64,000 bases of DNA from Bacteroidota bacterium (lineage in GTDB: Bacteria; Bacteroidota; Bacteroidia; AKYH767-A; JAHEYN01): contig JAHEYN010000001.1 in NCBI GenBank assembly GCA_023251555.1, positions 1 to 64,000 on the forward strand, read 5' to 3'. How positions within the stretch are numbered: position 1 is the stretch's first letter; every line of letters begins with the position of its first letter. Positions 41,043 through 51,784 of this stretch are shown here, one piece after another. The translations under genes and the position numbers were made by a program. The notes beneath the pieces were generated by a model, which saw nothing but the letters and a program-made list of their open reading frames with translations, searched no databases and was not told where the DNA came from.

Positions 41043-42293
41043 TTGATAAAAAAACAGACCATACTTCTTGCAGCATTGGCATTGGCAGTAAAAACTGCCA
41101 TCGTGCTTTTGTTTGTTCATGACATCAGGAGCTGGGAGATACAGGAAACCGTCATGAACCTGCTCAGGGAAGGGGAGATGAAGTATTTTTACAATAACCG
41201 TTATCATTATAGTTACCAGCTTCCTGTTTACCCTTTCTGTATTTTTCTTATCTATCATGTCTTCGGCATACACCTGAAAGCCATATTGTTTTTCAATCTC
41301 ATACTTTCTTCTGCCACCGTAATTCTCCTGCCTTCCGTGATGAAGGGTTTTCTTGACCGCATGTTTCTTCCCGCCCGCGCAGCAAAGCACATACCCGGTA
41401 TTGCGGCAGTCTCCGTGCTGCTTTTTATTGCCCATCCCATGATTTCATATTATGCCATAGCGAATATTCATCCTTTTTCCATGGACATTTTTCTGGCGGT
41501 GCTGGTTCTGTTCCTTACTTTCAGGTATGCGGGTAATCCTTCTTTGAAAAATCTGTTTCTTTTTTCGCTTGCTCTCGGGTTTGCCGTGATAGAAAGGCCT
41601 ACCCTCATATGTTCGGCCATTCCTTTTGGTGTGCTTGAGATTAAAAGAGTGCCTGTCATTTCATTTTTCAGAAATATGCTGCTTGCCGGAGTTTTCTCCA
41701 TACTGTTCAGCATCAGCTGGATGGTAAGGAATTACAGCGTGGAGCGCAGCTTTTCTTTTTCATCATCCTTCTGGCTGAACATGTGGATCGGAACTCTGGA
41801 AGAGAGTGAAGGCACAGCCACTCTTCTCTCCGGGGAGAGTTATTATTCAGCACTTACGGATGATGAGCTTAAGGTACTGTATGCAAGGGAGCCGGGAGAC
41901 CAGTCGGATTTTTTCAGAGAAAAATACAGGAATACCGTCGTAAAAACTCCGGGGAAAATTATACGGATGTTTTTCGTCAAGTTCAGAAATTTCTGGCTGT
42001 TCCGCAGCCGCATAGCTGCCGGCTATAGTCCATGGTTTCAGCACTTTGTCCCTGCATATAAACTGCTGTATCTCACTTGCTTTCTTCTTGCTGCCGCTGC
42101 TGTTTTTTATCTGCGCGGCAAATCATTACTGCTGCTTTCTTTTCCCATCGGCTTATCAATACTCCAATCCCTCGTGTACGTTGAAACCCGGCACCGGATC
42201 CTGATTGAGCCTTTTCTCATCCTGCTCGCCTGCGTTGGGGTGGTATTGCTTTGTCTCCCGGCTATGAGAACACAGCAACCTTCCGGCAGCTGA
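41043..42293 (+). CDS. GT-C membrane glycosyltransferase (GT39/ArnT-like)
   Basis: I set the start at the TTG at 41043 (416 residues), because the promoter box at 41019-41026 lies upstream and the first 24 residues of the longer frame look non-coding. The protein has about ten membrane segments, including L-L-A-A-L-A-L-A-V-K-T-A-I-V-L-L and F-L-A-V-L-V-L-F-L-T-F-R. An early periplasmic loop has the family-like V-M-N-L-L-R-E-G-E-M-K-Y and Y-S-Y-Q-L-P-V-Y-P. It probably transfers a sugar from a lipid-phosphate donor. The next gene, 4 bp later, is of the same type. Confidence 0.7.
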   Translation: MIKKQTILLAALALAVKTAIVLLFVHDIRSWEIQETVMNLLREGEMKYFYNNRYHYSYQLPVYPFCIFLIYHVFGIHLKAILFFNLILSSATVILLPSVMKGFLDRMFLPARAAKHIPGIAAVSVLLFIAHPMISYYAIANIHPFSMDIFLAVLVLFLTFRYAGNPSLKNLFLFSLALGFAVIERPTLICSAIPFGVLEIKRVPVISFFRNMLLAGVFSILFSISWMVRNYSVERSFSFSSSFWLNMWIGTLEESEGTATLLSGESYYSALTDDELKVLYAREPGDQSDFFREKYRNTVVKTPGKIIRMFFVKFRNFWLFRSRIAAGYSPWFQHFVPAYKLLYLTCFLLAAAAVFYLRGKSLLLLSFPIGLSILQSLVYVETRHRILIEPFLILLACVGVVLLCLPAMRTQQPSGS

Positions 42294-42297
42294 TACC

Positions 42298-43953
42298 ATG
42301 AAACGCACCGGTTCATATTATCCCCTGTTGTTGTTGCTGGTATCCTGGCTGGCAGCAGAGCTGCTTGTAAACCCGGCAGGGGAGTTTCCCCTTAACGACG
42401 ATTGGGCTTATGCAAAACCGGTAAAGGATCTGCTCAATGGCCACCGGCTGCGTTTGTGCGACTGGCAGGGAATGACCTTGTTGTCGCAGGTAATATGGGG
42501 ATATGTTTTTTCGCTCTTTACAGGATTCTCATTTAAAGCACTCCGCTTTTCAACCCTGCTTCTCAGCATGATTAATATTTCTCTTTTTTATAAGATACTG
42601 TCGGACCATTGCCGCAACAGCTTACTGCTCATGGTTTCTGTTGCAGCTCTCCTGTTTAACCCCGTGTACTTCATGCTTTCAAACAGTTTTATGAGCGAGG
42701 TTCCTTATATGACATTTTGCCTGGCTTCTGTTTTCTTTTTCGGAAGGTACACGGAGAAGGGCTATTATGGATACCTTCTTGCGGCATGTCTCCTGCTTTT
42801 TCTTGCTGTGATGACGAGGCAGGCAGGGATCGCAATTGCCTTCGCGTTCGCCGTTTGCTGGCTTCTGTGCCGGCCATTTTCTTTTTCCCATACACTGACG
42901 GGTATACTGCCCCTGTGTATCTCGGCTGTTATTCTCGTGTGTTTTGAATATTTTTTATCTGCCGCGGGTAATCTTCCTGTCAACTATAATTTTCAGTTCA
43001 GCATGTTTGTTGATAGTCTCTGCCACCCGGGTTTGGGCGCCCTGGAGAGGACGGCCTATTATACACTTACATCTCTTACTGCGGCAGGAGTTTTTCTTTT
43101 ACCACTCTTCCCTTTTATTCCCGGGAAAGAACGTATTTCCCGCCTGAAAAAATATCCGTTATTCAATTTCTTTCTTGCCGTTTTTCTTGCATTGGTAATC
43201 CTGAAGATAGCTTTAGCGGGTAAATATCTTCCGTTCAGCGGAAATATAATTTACCACTCCGGCCTGGGCCCGCTCATTATGGATGGCTTTGTAAGTTATG
43301 AGATTCCGTTTCCGGGGCTGGGATTAAAGATCTTCTGGATAGCGCTCACAACCGCAGGCGCAATAAACGCATTTCTGTTTCTCGTATTTGCAGGGAACAT
43401 AATGAGGCAAAGACTTGCTTCCGGTAATTTTTCCCGGCAGAAAATATTTTTTCCTCTTCTCTGTTCGCTTACGGTTCTCTTTTCACTTTTTCCACCGGCT
43501 CTTATCTATCTGCCGGAAAGATATATTGTTGCGGCACTTCCTTTCATTATCCTGACTGCAGCACCACTGCTTGATGAGGCATTGCATGAAAAAAAGGAGA
43601 AGCACTCCACCGTTTTTCCGGCTGTTATCACTTCGGCCATGGTTCTCGTTACTGTTGTTTTATGCCATGATTATTTTGTCCTTCAGGAAGTACGATGGAA
43701 TGCATTGCATGTTTTGACGGATAAAAAAAGAATTCCACCTTCCCGGATTGACGGGGGATATGAATACAATGCCTGGCATTTGTTCGATTTCTCAAAATAT
43801 CACCCGGACACACAGCATAAATGGTGGTGGGTTGACAGGGATGATTACATAGTTACACCCGCTATTCTTCCCGGGCATTCTTTGGAACTTGTTTATCCTG
43901 TAAGGACATGGCTGCCATTATCTCCCGGAAAAGTGTATGTGTGGAAAAGGTAA
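42298..43953 (+). CDS. GT-C membrane glycosyltransferase (GT39-like)
   Basis: A 551-residue polytopic membrane protein with about twelve helices. The N-terminal loop F-P-L-N-D-D-W-A-Y-A-K-P-V contains the two acidic residues that serve in catalysis in GT39-type enzymes. The C-terminal ~90 residues are soluble (W-H-L-F-D-F-S-K-Y-H-P) and face the periplasm by prediction. Like its neighbour it probably glycosylates a lipid or protein with a polyprenyl-phosphate-linked sugar. The two genes are separated by 4 bp. Confidence 0.8.
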   Translation: MKRTGSYYPLLLLLVSWLAAELLVNPAGEFPLNDDWAYAKPVKDLLNGHRLRLCDWQGMTLLSQVIWGYVFSLFTGFSFKALRFSTLLLSMINISLFYKILSDHCRNSLLLMVSVAALLFNPVYFMLSNSFMSEVPYMTFCLASVFFFGRYTEKGYYGYLLAACLLLFLAVMTRQAGIAIAFAFAVCWLLCRPFSFSHTLTGILPLCISAVILVCFEYFLSAAGNLPVNYNFQFSMFVDSLCHPGLGALERTAYYTLTSLTAAGVFLLPLFPFIPGKERISRLKKYPLFNFFLAVFLALVILKIALAGKYLPFSGNIIYHSGLGPLIMDGFVSYEIPFPGLGLKIFWIALTTAGAINAFLFLVFAGNIMRQRLASGNFSRQKIFFPLLCSLTVLFSLFPPALIYLPERYIVAALPFIILTAAPLLDEALHEKKEKHSTVFPAVITSAMVLVTVVLCHDYFVLQEVRWNALHVLTDKKRIPPSRIDGGYEYNAWHLFDFSKYHPDTQHKWWWVDRDDYIVTPAILPGHSLELVYPVRTWLPLSPGKVYVWKR

Positions 43954-44001
43954 AAATTAAGCGTAAAAACCCCATTTTTCTATTCTTCATAGGTTAAAAA
44001 A

Positions 44002-44017
44002 CGTATTTAAAAATACG
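44002..44017. repeat. Short inverted repeat after the glycosyltransferase
   Basis: CGTATTT-AA-AAATACG, a 7-bp stem. It could be a weak terminator for the glycosyltransferase operon or a protein-binding site; there is no T run. Confidence 0.35.
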
Positions 44018-44029
44018 ATTATCACCCCA

Positions 44030-44059
44030 TTTGAATATCAGGCTCCGCCTGTAACTTTG
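44030..44059 (+). promoter_or_regulatory. Promoter of the giant PKD protein
   Basis: TTTG at 44030-44033 and TAACTTTG at 44052-44059 match the Bacteroidota -33 and -7 elements, with an 18-bp spacer (19 is usual). The -7 box is bracketed by the inverted repeat TCCGCCT (44044-44050) and AGGCGGA (44063-44069), a possible operator or RNA hairpin at the start of the transcript. Confidence 0.6.
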
Positions 44060-44126
44060 TAGAGGCGGAAATTGTTAATATGATTAAAAAACTTATTTTT
44101 ACATACCTTCTTAAAGTCAAAGATAT

Positions 44127-47100
44127 ATGAGAAGAATTATTACTCTGTTTTTAGTGCTTGCGGGATTTGTTTCGGTGGCGCAGAACCCTAACCGCTGCGA
44201 CCAGGCGATGTTCCTCTGCGCAAACAGCTCCCAGTCATCCACGACGGTTGGCGGAACTGCCAATACGGCGGGTATTGCCGATCCTGCGCTTGCCTTCGGT
44301 GATGGTGTGGTGAATCACAGTAAGTGGTTTACGGTAGAGGGAATCTGTGCCGGCGCATCTACCATTACAGTTTCAGGGATCGACAACAACCCTGGTCTTG
44401 AGATGGAAATCTATACCGGGTCATGTGGCACCCTTGTGAGTACCGGTCTTGGTAATGCCGCTGTGGGTCCCGCGGGATCTATGTCAGTAGTAATACCAGC
44501 AACTGCTGTGGGAACAACCTATTACATCATGGTGGATGGTACCGGCGGAGATGCTGAAGCCTTTTCCGTTACCGCCACAGGTTGTGTAAAGGGAAGACCC
44601 AGCCCGTCCTTCCTTGTAAGTCCTTTCCTCGGATGTACCCCGCTGTGTGTTGATCTTACCAACACCTCAACCACGAACGATGATAATCCCATCACCTACA
44701 AGTGGACTATTGATGACGGTACAACAGCAACGGTATACACCTCCAGCGGGGCGGATACTACTGTTTGTTTTAACACGGCAGGAAACTATACCATCACTCT
44801 TACCACTACCAACTCCTGCGGAACAGCAACATTTTCGCAGTCGGTCACCGCACAGGACCTCGTTTCCAGCATTACCCCCAACCCTGCCACCACCTGTATT
44901 GGGATGCCGATCAACTTTACCGGTACAGCTTCGGTTACCCCTGACCCTCCCTATACGGATCCTTCCGTAACCCAGTGGCAATGGGATTTTGGTGACCCGG
45001 CATCAGGTGCGGAAAATACGTATACATCTGTAGATGGCACTGACTCTACGCGGACTCACATCTTTGTGGGTGCAGGCCCCTGTTTTACTGTTACGCTTAT
45101 CGTGGATGGAACATGCGGTCCGGATACTTCTACCTATAACCTGTGCCTCAACCCGAAGGTGGATGTTAATGCCGGTAATGACACTACTATCTGCGAAGGC
45201 AGTGATGCAACACTTAATGCTACAGTCAGCAATACTACCGCGCCTGTAACATACCAGTGGACCGGCGGAGGTGCCATTTCCTGCTCCGGACCGAGTATTG
45301 CATGCGCATCTACCAATGTTACAGGTCTTACTTCTGCCGGCAGCCCTTATACATTCATTGTTGATATCCTTGACGCCAATGGCTGCCGCGATACCGATAC
45401 CGTTGTCGTTAACGTTAACCCCATCCCTGTTGTCGATGCAGGACCTGACCAGAACATTTGCGCCTGGACACCTGCTTCCCTGTGTGCCAATGTGACCACA
45501 GGCGTGGGTCCTTTTACCTATGCATGGGATCCCGCAGCAGGACTGGATGACTCGACCCTTAAATGCCCTACGGCCAACGTAGGCAATACCCCTTCAACAA
45601 CCTATTGCGTAACTGCTACCGATGCGGCAGGCTGTGTTTCTTTGCCTAACTGTGTTACTATAAACGTGTACCCTAAACCTTCCATTGATATCACACCTGC
45701 AGGACCTTTGTGTGCTACCGATCCTGCGCCCCTCCAGAAAACATTTACCGTTAATGGCGCAGGTGCAGGATCCACTTATACCTGGTGCCCTTCTTCCGCA
45801 CCTAACTGCGGATTGATTACATCTGCAGCCGCAGACTCGTCTTCCATTGACGTCACCTTTCCTCCCGTTCCCGGTCCATATTGCTTTACTGCAATTGTTA
45901 CCGATGGCATTACGGGATGTGTTGATACCGTTAACTCATGCTTTACTATTGACACAGGCATCACTGTTACCGTTTCTCCTGCGGCACAGACCCTTTGCGA
46001 GGGAAGCTGCGTGCAGCTTACTGCCAGCGGTCCTGCAGGCACAACCTGGGTATGGGCTCCCGGCGGGGCGACAACTGACACTATCACCGTGTGCCCTGCT
46101 GCAGGCGTGAATCTGTTTACCGTGGTAGGAACACAGGGTACCTGTACCGGCACTGCCGTGGCAACCATTACGGTAAATCCTAAACCTGTAGTGGATGCAG
46201 GCCCAGATGATACTGTCTGCGCCTGGATCCCCGTTCCTCTTACTGCTACTCCTACGGCAGGAAACGGACCTTTTACCTATGCATGGTCACCCGGCAGCGG
46301 CCTGGATGACTCTACTTCTGCAACTCCCGTTGCGACCGTAGGCGCTACAACGACTTACTGCGTGAAAATTACAGACGGAGCCGGATGTGAGTCTGACAGC
46401 GACTGTGTTATAGTGAATATCTATCCCAAACCAGCACTCAGCCTACAGCCTGATACAATGTGTGCCAGTGCACCTTCCCTGAACGACACCCTCCGGATTA
46501 CCGGGGCAAACCCGGGTTCAACTTACAGCTGGTGTCCGACCTCTGATCCTAACTGTGCTTATATAATACAGGCACTGGTTGCCGATTCTTCGGAGATTGT
46601 TGTGACGCTCCCCGCTGTGCCCGGATCTTTCTGTTATACTGCCATTGTCACAGATGGGGTGACAGGCTGTAAAGACACCGTTTCCAGCTGCATACAGATG
46701 AATGCCGGCATTGCTATCACTGTAACTCCTGCCGCCACCTCATTCTGCGAAGGCAATTGCACGCAACTTGTTGCCACCGGCCCTCCCGGAACTACATGGT
46801 CGTGGGCACCCGGCGGGTTTACAACTGATACCGTTAATGTGTGTCCCGTGGTGAATACAGTTTATACTGTCACTGGCACCCTCGGAAGCTGTCAGGGAAC
46901 AGCTACTTCAGCCATCACCGTAAATCCTAAACCTGTAGTGGATGCAGGCCCTGATGATACCGTTTGCGCATGGACACCGGTCGTCCTTCCTGCCGTTGTT
47001 ACTTCCGGATCCGGCCCTTTCATCTACGACTGGAGTACCGGCAGCGGACTCAGCGATTCTACCATTCTTAATCCTACTGCTAGTGTTGGTGCTACGACCA

Positions 47101-50100
47101 CTTATTATATCGCTATTACGGATCCTATAGGATGTACGTCCGATACGGATAGCATTACGGTGAACATTTACCCCAAGCCTTCCATCACCATAACGCCTCC
47201 CGCACCCATGTGTGCAAGCGATCCCCAGCCTTTACAGAAAACATTCACCGTGGTGGGGGCGGGAGCAGGATCGACCTACAGCTGGTGTCCTTCTTCAGAT
47301 CCTAATTGTCCATATATCGCATCCGCAGCAGGCGACTCTTCCTTCATCGTGGTTAACCTTCCTGCAACCCCAGGCCCCTATTGCTTTACGGCCATTGTCA
47401 CAGACGGGGTTACAGGATGTATTGACACAGTGAGTTCCTGTTTTACACTTGACACAGGTATTACTGTTACTGTCTCCCCGGGTGCATCTTCCATCTGTCC
47501 TGGTAACTGCGTTCTTCTTACTGCCAGCGGTCCCGTCGGCGCTACATGGTCATGGGCGCCGGGCGGAGAAACCACCGACACCATCACCGTTTGTCCTGCA
47601 GCGACCACTACATACACGATTACCGGTACGTTTGGAACCTGTACGGGATCCGCATCTTCTGTAATTACAGTGAATCCGCCCCCCACTGCAGCAGCAGCCT
47701 CCCTCAATGACAGCATCTGCGGCTGTGATACGGTGTTCCTCAGCGGCATAGGCAGTACACCCGGGATGAATTACCTCTGGTCGGCCAACCCGCCCATGTC
47801 CTTTGTGCCCGACAGCATAACAATGAGCCCTTATGTGCTTAATGTATGCCAGAATACTACATTTACTCTCATTGTTACAGACCCTGCAACAGGATGCTCA
47901 GATACGGATTCCGTGTCAGTCAAATTCAATATCAAACCCAATGCAACAGCCACTGTTAACCCGGTAATCTTCTGTAAAGGAGATACAACAGGAGTGACAC
48001 TCGACGGAACGGGAAGTTCTGCGGGAGCCGGCATTACCTACCTCTGGACAGGATCTCCCACAATCGTTTCACCCACCTCCCTTGTTACCAGTGATACGAT
48101 TTCAGGATCTACCACATACACACTTACTGTGACAAATACTGTTACAGGCTGCGATTCTTCCGTAAGCGTGAATGCAAACACTTACGCACCTCCTACTATC
48201 TCGGCAAATCCCAGCGCTTTCTGTACTACTGACCCGCTGCCCTGGAACACCATTATTACTATTACCAGTGCAGGCGTGGGATCTACTTATACATGGACCG
48301 TTCCGGGCGGCTGCGTTACTACTTCTACCGCACCTACCGACGGCACTTCCGAAACATTCAACTTCGACCCCTGTGCCGTAGGTCCCTATACTTTCCAGGT
48401 GATCGTTGTGGATGGAGTGACAGGTTGTAAAGACACACTCAGCCTTACAATTAATATTGCTGCCGGTGTTACGCTTACTCCTGTTGCAGATACAACGGTT
48501 TGCTTTGGTGCGGCTTATTGCCTTACTTCTGCCGGTGCTACCAGCTACACCTGGTATGCCCTGCAGTCGCCTCTTGCTCCCGCAGTAATCGGAAATGCTG
48601 CCGCCCTTTGCTTCCCGCCTGCTGCTGACCTCGCTGTCGGAACAGATACCCTTATGGTAATCGGCGTAACCGGCGGATGCAGCGATACCGATACGGTGGT
48701 CGTGAATGTGAACCCGCTGCCGGTTACCCCTCCCATTACAGGAAGCTCCTCCGCCTGCGAATCAAGCTCTGCAAATACATATCTTATTACGCCTTCCAGC
48801 CCCACTTCAACCTATACATGGTCCGTTACCGGCGGGAATACATTCAGCGGCCAGGGTAACGACACAATCCTTATGGACTGGGCAGCGGCCGGAACGGATA
48901 CCATTTTTGTAACTGAAACGGACGGACCTACGGGATGCCCCGGTGCACAGGATACGCTCATTGTGACTATCAATGCGCTCCCTGTATCGGATCCCATCTC
49001 CGGTAATGACACCGTCTGCCAGTTCTCCTTTAACACCTACTGCGTAACCAACCATGCCGGAAGTACCTATTCATGGAGCGCTTCCGGGGGTGTTGTGGCT
49101 TCCGGTAACGGAACAAACTGCGCAGACATAGAATGGACAACGGCGGGAAATGATACAGCCTTTGTCATAGAGACCAATACTGTTACGGGGTGTTCAGATA
49201 CCGCCCAGTCGTTTGTTGTCAATGTGAACCCTATCCCTGTCATCGGCTCTGTTACCGGCACGGATACCCTTTGTGAAAATACCGCCGGTGTTTCGTACTG
49301 CGTGGCAGTGAATGCGGGAGTGACTTATATCTGGTCCACAACGGGCTCGGGTATGATTACCTCGGGGCAGAACACCAATTGCATCACCGTTGACTGGGGT
49401 AATACCAGCGGTTATGTGATTATACAGGAAGTAATGAATTCGACACTGTGCTCCGATACCGACTCTGTTTTTGTACAGGTTGATCTTACGCCAACCGCCA
49501 GCGCAGGCAATGACTTTACCATGTGCTCAGGGAATACGGTACAACTAAATGGAAGTGCTGCTAATGGCAATATCCTCTGGACTTCAACCCTCGGAAGTAC
49601 CTTCAGCAGCACTGGTGTTGCCGCACCTATGTATACCCCTGCATCTGCCGGAACAGATACGCTTATCATTACGGTGAGCAACACCTGCCCTTCTGCTGCA
49701 GATACCGCTATAGTTACTATTCTTCCTGCACCTGTTGCAGATGCCGGGCCTGTACTTGTCCCTGTGTGCCAGGGTACTGCCATCACCCTGAATGGTACTG
49801 CAGTGAGCGGAACCGTAACATGGAGCACTGCTTCCGGTTGCGGATCATTCTCTGCCCCCAACGCAGCTGTTACAGATTACATTCCGTGTGCGGGTGATAC
49901 AGGAACTATCTGTTTCCTGATGATAGTGAGCAACGGCATCTGCCCGGATGACAGCGATACCGCCTGCGTTTACTTCGCTCCACAGCCTGTTGCTGATGCA
50001 GGCTCTTCACAGATAATCTGTGAAGGAGATAATATCGATCTTACCAATGCTTTGGCTTCGCCTTCAGGGATTACAGTCACATGGAGTACTTCCGGAAGCG

Positions 50101-51773
50101 GGGCTTTCTCTCCCTCGGCAAACGTGGTGAACCCTACGTATATCCCGAGTGTTGCTGACGTTGCCGCCGGCACAGTTGACCTCTGCCTCACGGCAAGCAA
50201 TGCTCCGTGCGCTGACTCTGTAAGCTGTATGACGCTTACCATTTCCCCCGATCCTATAGCCAATGCAGGCCCCCCGCTTGCCCCTGCCTGCCAGGGAACT
50301 ACGGTTACCCTGAATGGTACTGCATCCAACGGGGCTGTGGCATGGCTCACCAATGGCTGTGGCTCCTTCTCGTCTCCCAATACAGCTGTTACTTCCTATA
50401 CCCCATGTGTGCTCGACACCGGACTTATATGTTTCCTGATGGTGGTGAGCAACGGCGTTTGTCTGAACGACAGCGACGGGGTTTGCCAGTATTATGCCCC
50501 CCAGCCTGCCGCTTCGGCAGGCGTTGCGCAGACTATCTGTGCCGGGGATAGCGCTGACCTTGCATCTGCTTCCGCCTCTCCTTCCAATGTTTCCGTGATA
50601 TGGTCAACAACGGGAACGGGATCTTTTGTACCCAGTGCCTCTATCGTGAATCCGATGTATGTGCCAAGTGCTGCGGATACTGCTGCCGGAACCGTGGATC
50701 TCTGCCTCACGGCAAGCAATGCGCCCTGCTCGGATTCAGTAAGCTGCTTCACCCTTACAATCTCTCCAAGTCCATTTGTTACCATCACTACAACGAAAGA
50801 TACTATATGTCTCGGGGACATTACGACTATCACTGCATCGGGCGGAACAACATATCTGTGGAATACTGTTCCGCCGCAAGCCACCCCTTCTATCTCTGTA
50901 AGCCCGTCTGACGATACTACCTATACAGTACTCGTGCTGAACAGTTTCAACTGCCCTTCCGTGGATAGTGTAAAAATTCTTGTAGTGCAGCCCCCTGATG
51001 CGGGACCTGATACATCTATCTGCTCCGGAGATACTCTCCAGCTCAATGGCGCCATTTCTCCTGCTAATGCTATCGGTGGATTATGGACCAGCACTGGCAA
51101 CGGGACATTTGTGCCCAACAGCACAACCCTTAACGCCTCTTATATTGCAGGATCAAGTGATACGGGAGGTGCGGTAATAGCTCTCGTGCTGCAAACCGTT
51201 ACCTCTGCCTGCAATGACCTGAATGACACAATGAAGGTTTCTGTCAACCCGGATCCTTTCATCTATGCAGGAGATGACCAGGTGATTGGAAAGGGTACAA
51301 CAGCAACCCTGGCTCCTTCTGTTACAAATGCTCCATGTATTCTGTGGAGTACTTCCGGGACGGGCACCTTTACCCCGGATGCTTCTACCACCACGGCAAT
51401 TTACATCCCGAGCAAGGAGGATTATGAGAAAGACAGCGTAACGCTTACTCTCAGTACCTGCGCCGGCAAATCTTGCATTGACACATCAGACCATATGGTG
51501 CTTAAGTTCTCTGTTGTGGTTACACCTAATATCATTACTCCGGGCAACAGCCCCGGATCCAATGACGTGTTCTTTATCCAGGGGTTGCCGCCCAGGTCTA
51601 AGCTCGTGATATTCAACCGCTGGGGACTTAAAGTATTCGAGAGTGATAACTATCTCAACAACTGGGATGCAGAAAGCTGTGACGGTGGCGTGTACTATTA
51701 TGTGCTCTCCCTGCCGAGGGAACTCAAGCTGGATAAGTACGAGTACAGCGGGTTCGTGGAAGTGGTCAAATAA
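44127..51773 (+). CDS. Giant PKD-rich surface protein with type B T9SS sorting domain
   Basis: A 2548-residue protein with a signal peptide (about 18 residues). An N-terminal beta domain (to ~160) is followed by a PKD domain (P-S-P-S-F-L-V-S-P-F...F-N-T-A-G-N-Y-T-I-T-L) and many Ig/PKD-like modules with V-D-A-G-P-D and Y-x-W-x-x-x-G signatures. Three ~250-residue units (from about 45429, 46188 and 46935) and two 174-residue units (from about 49737 and 50259) are higher-order tandem repeats. Regular Cys pairs suggest disulfides. The end is a CHU_C/gliding-motility type domain (P-N-I-I-T-P-G-N...F-N-R-W-G-L-K-V-F, ending G-F-V-E-V-V-K). Likely a cell-surface adhesin or filament. Confidence 0.9.
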   Translation: MRRIITLFLVLAGFVSVAQNPNRCDQAMFLCANSSQSSTTVGGTANTAGIADPALAFGDGVVNHSKWFTVEGICAGASTITVSGIDNNPGLEMEIYTGSCGTLVSTGLGNAAVGPAGSMSVVIPATAVGTTYYIMVDGTGGDAEAFSVTATGCVKGRPSPSFLVSPFLGCTPLCVDLTNTSTTNDDNPITYKWTIDDGTTATVYTSSGADTTVCFNTAGNYTITLTTTNSCGTATFSQSVTAQDLVSSITPNPATTCIGMPINFTGTASVTPDPPYTDPSVTQWQWDFGDPASGAENTYTSVDGTDSTRTHIFVGAGPCFTVTLIVDGTCGPDTSTYNLCLNPKVDVNAGNDTTICEGSDATLNATVSNTTAPVTYQWTGGGAISCSGPSIACASTNVTGLTSAGSPYTFIVDILDANGCRDTDTVVVNVNPIPVVDAGPDQNICAWTPASLCANVTTGVGPFTYAWDPAAGLDDSTLKCPTANVGNTPSTTYCVTATDAAGCVSLPNCVTINVYPKPSIDITPAGPLCATDPAPLQKTFTVNGAGAGSTYTWCPSSAPNCGLITSAAADSSSIDVTFPPVPGPYCFTAIVTDGITGCVDTVNSCFTIDTGITVTVSPAAQTLCEGSCVQLTASGPAGTTWVWAPGGATTDTITVCPAAGVNLFTVVGTQGTCTGTAVATITVNPKPVVDAGPDDTVCAWIPVPLTATPTAGNGPFTYAWSPGSGLDDSTSATPVATVGATTTYCVKITDGAGCESDSDCVIVNIYPKPALSLQPDTMCASAPSLNDTLRITGANPGSTYSWCPTSDPNCAYIIQALVADSSEIVVTLPAVPGSFCYTAIVTDGVTGCKDTVSSCIQMNAGIAITVTPAATSFCEGNCTQLVATGPPGTTWSWAPGGFTTDTVNVCPVVNTVYTVTGTLGSCQGTATSAITVNPKPVVDAGPDDTVCAWTPVVLPAVVTSGSGPFIYDWSTGSGLSDSTILNPTASVGATTTYYIAITDPIGCTSDTDSITVNIYPKPSITITPPAPMCASDPQPLQKTFTVVGAGAGSTYSWCPSSDPNCPYIASAAGDSSFIVVNLPATPGPYCFTAIVTDGVTGCIDTVSSCFTLDTGITVTVSPGASSICPGNCVLLTASGPVGATWSWAPGGETTDTITVCPAATTTYTITGTFGTCTGSASSVITVNPPPTAAAASLNDSICGCDTVFLSGIGSTPGMNYLWSANPPMSFVPDSITMSPYVLNVCQNTTFTLIVTDPATGCSDTDSVSVKFNIKPNATATVNPVIFCKGDTTGVTLDGTGSSAGAGITYLWTGSPTIVSPTSLVTSDTISGSTTYTLTVTNTVTGCDSSVSVNANTYAPPTISANPSAFCTTDPLPWNTIITITSAGVGSTYTWTVPGGCVTTSTAPTDGTSETFNFDPCAVGPYTFQVIVVDGVTGCKDTLSLTINIAAGVTLTPVADTTVCFGAAYCLTSAGATSYTWYALQSPLAPAVIGNAAALCFPPAADLAVGTDTLMVIGVTGGCSDTDTVVVNVNPLPVTPPITGSSSACESSSANTYLITPSSPTSTYTWSVTGGNTFSGQGNDTILMDWAAAGTDTIFVTETDGPTGCPGAQDTLIVTINALPVSDPISGNDTVCQFSFNTYCVTNHAGSTYSWSASGGVVASGNGTNCADIEWTTAGNDTAFVIETNTVTGCSDTAQSFVVNVNPIPVIGSVTGTDTLCENTAGVSYCVAVNAGVTYIWSTTGSGMITSGQNTNCITVDWGNTSGYVIIQEVMNSTLCSDTDSVFVQVDLTPTASAGNDFTMCSGNTVQLNGSAANGNILWTSTLGSTFSSTGVAAPMYTPASAGTDTLIITVSNTCPSAADTAIVTILPAPVADAGPVLVPVCQGTAITLNGTAVSGTVTWSTASGCGSFSAPNAAVTDYIPCAGDTGTICFLMIVSNGICPDDSDTACVYFAPQPVADAGSSQIICEGDNIDLTNALASPSGITVTWSTSGSGAFSPSANVVNPTYIPSVADVAAGTVDLCLTASNAPCADSVSCMTLTISPDPIANAGPPLAPACQGTTVTLNGTASNGAVAWLTNGCGSFSSPNTAVTSYTPCVLDTGLICFLMVVSNGVCLNDSDGVCQYYAPQPAASAGVAQTICAGDSADLASASASPSNVSVIWSTTGTGSFVPSASIVNPMYVPSAADTAAGTVDLCLTASNAPCSDSVSCFTLTISPSPFVTITTTKDTICLGDITTITASGGTTYLWNTVPPQATPSISVSPSDDTTYTVLVLNSFNCPSVDSVKILVVQPPDAGPDTSICSGDTLQLNGAISPANAIGGLWTSTGNGTFVPNSTTLNASYIAGSSDTGGAVIALVLQTVTSACNDLNDTMKVSVNPDPFIYAGDDQVIGKGTTATLAPSVTNAPCILWSTSGTGTFTPDASTTTAIYIPSKEDYEKDSVTLTLSTCAGKSCIDTSDHMVLKFSVVVTPNIITPGNSPGSNDVFFIQGLPPRSKLVIFNRWGLKVFESDNYLNNWDAESCDGGVYYYVLSLPRELKLDKYEYSGFVEVVK

Positions 51774-51784
51774 CATCATGGGAG

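Noticed and set aside
45429-50780. Possible CRISPR-like tandem repeats
   Set aside because: Periods of 522-759 bp in one open frame are protein repeats, not a CRISPR array.
44667-51124. Several long minus-strand frames under the giant PKD gene
   Set aside because: They are periodic, follow the repeats and reflect codon bias of the plus strand; none has protein features of its own.
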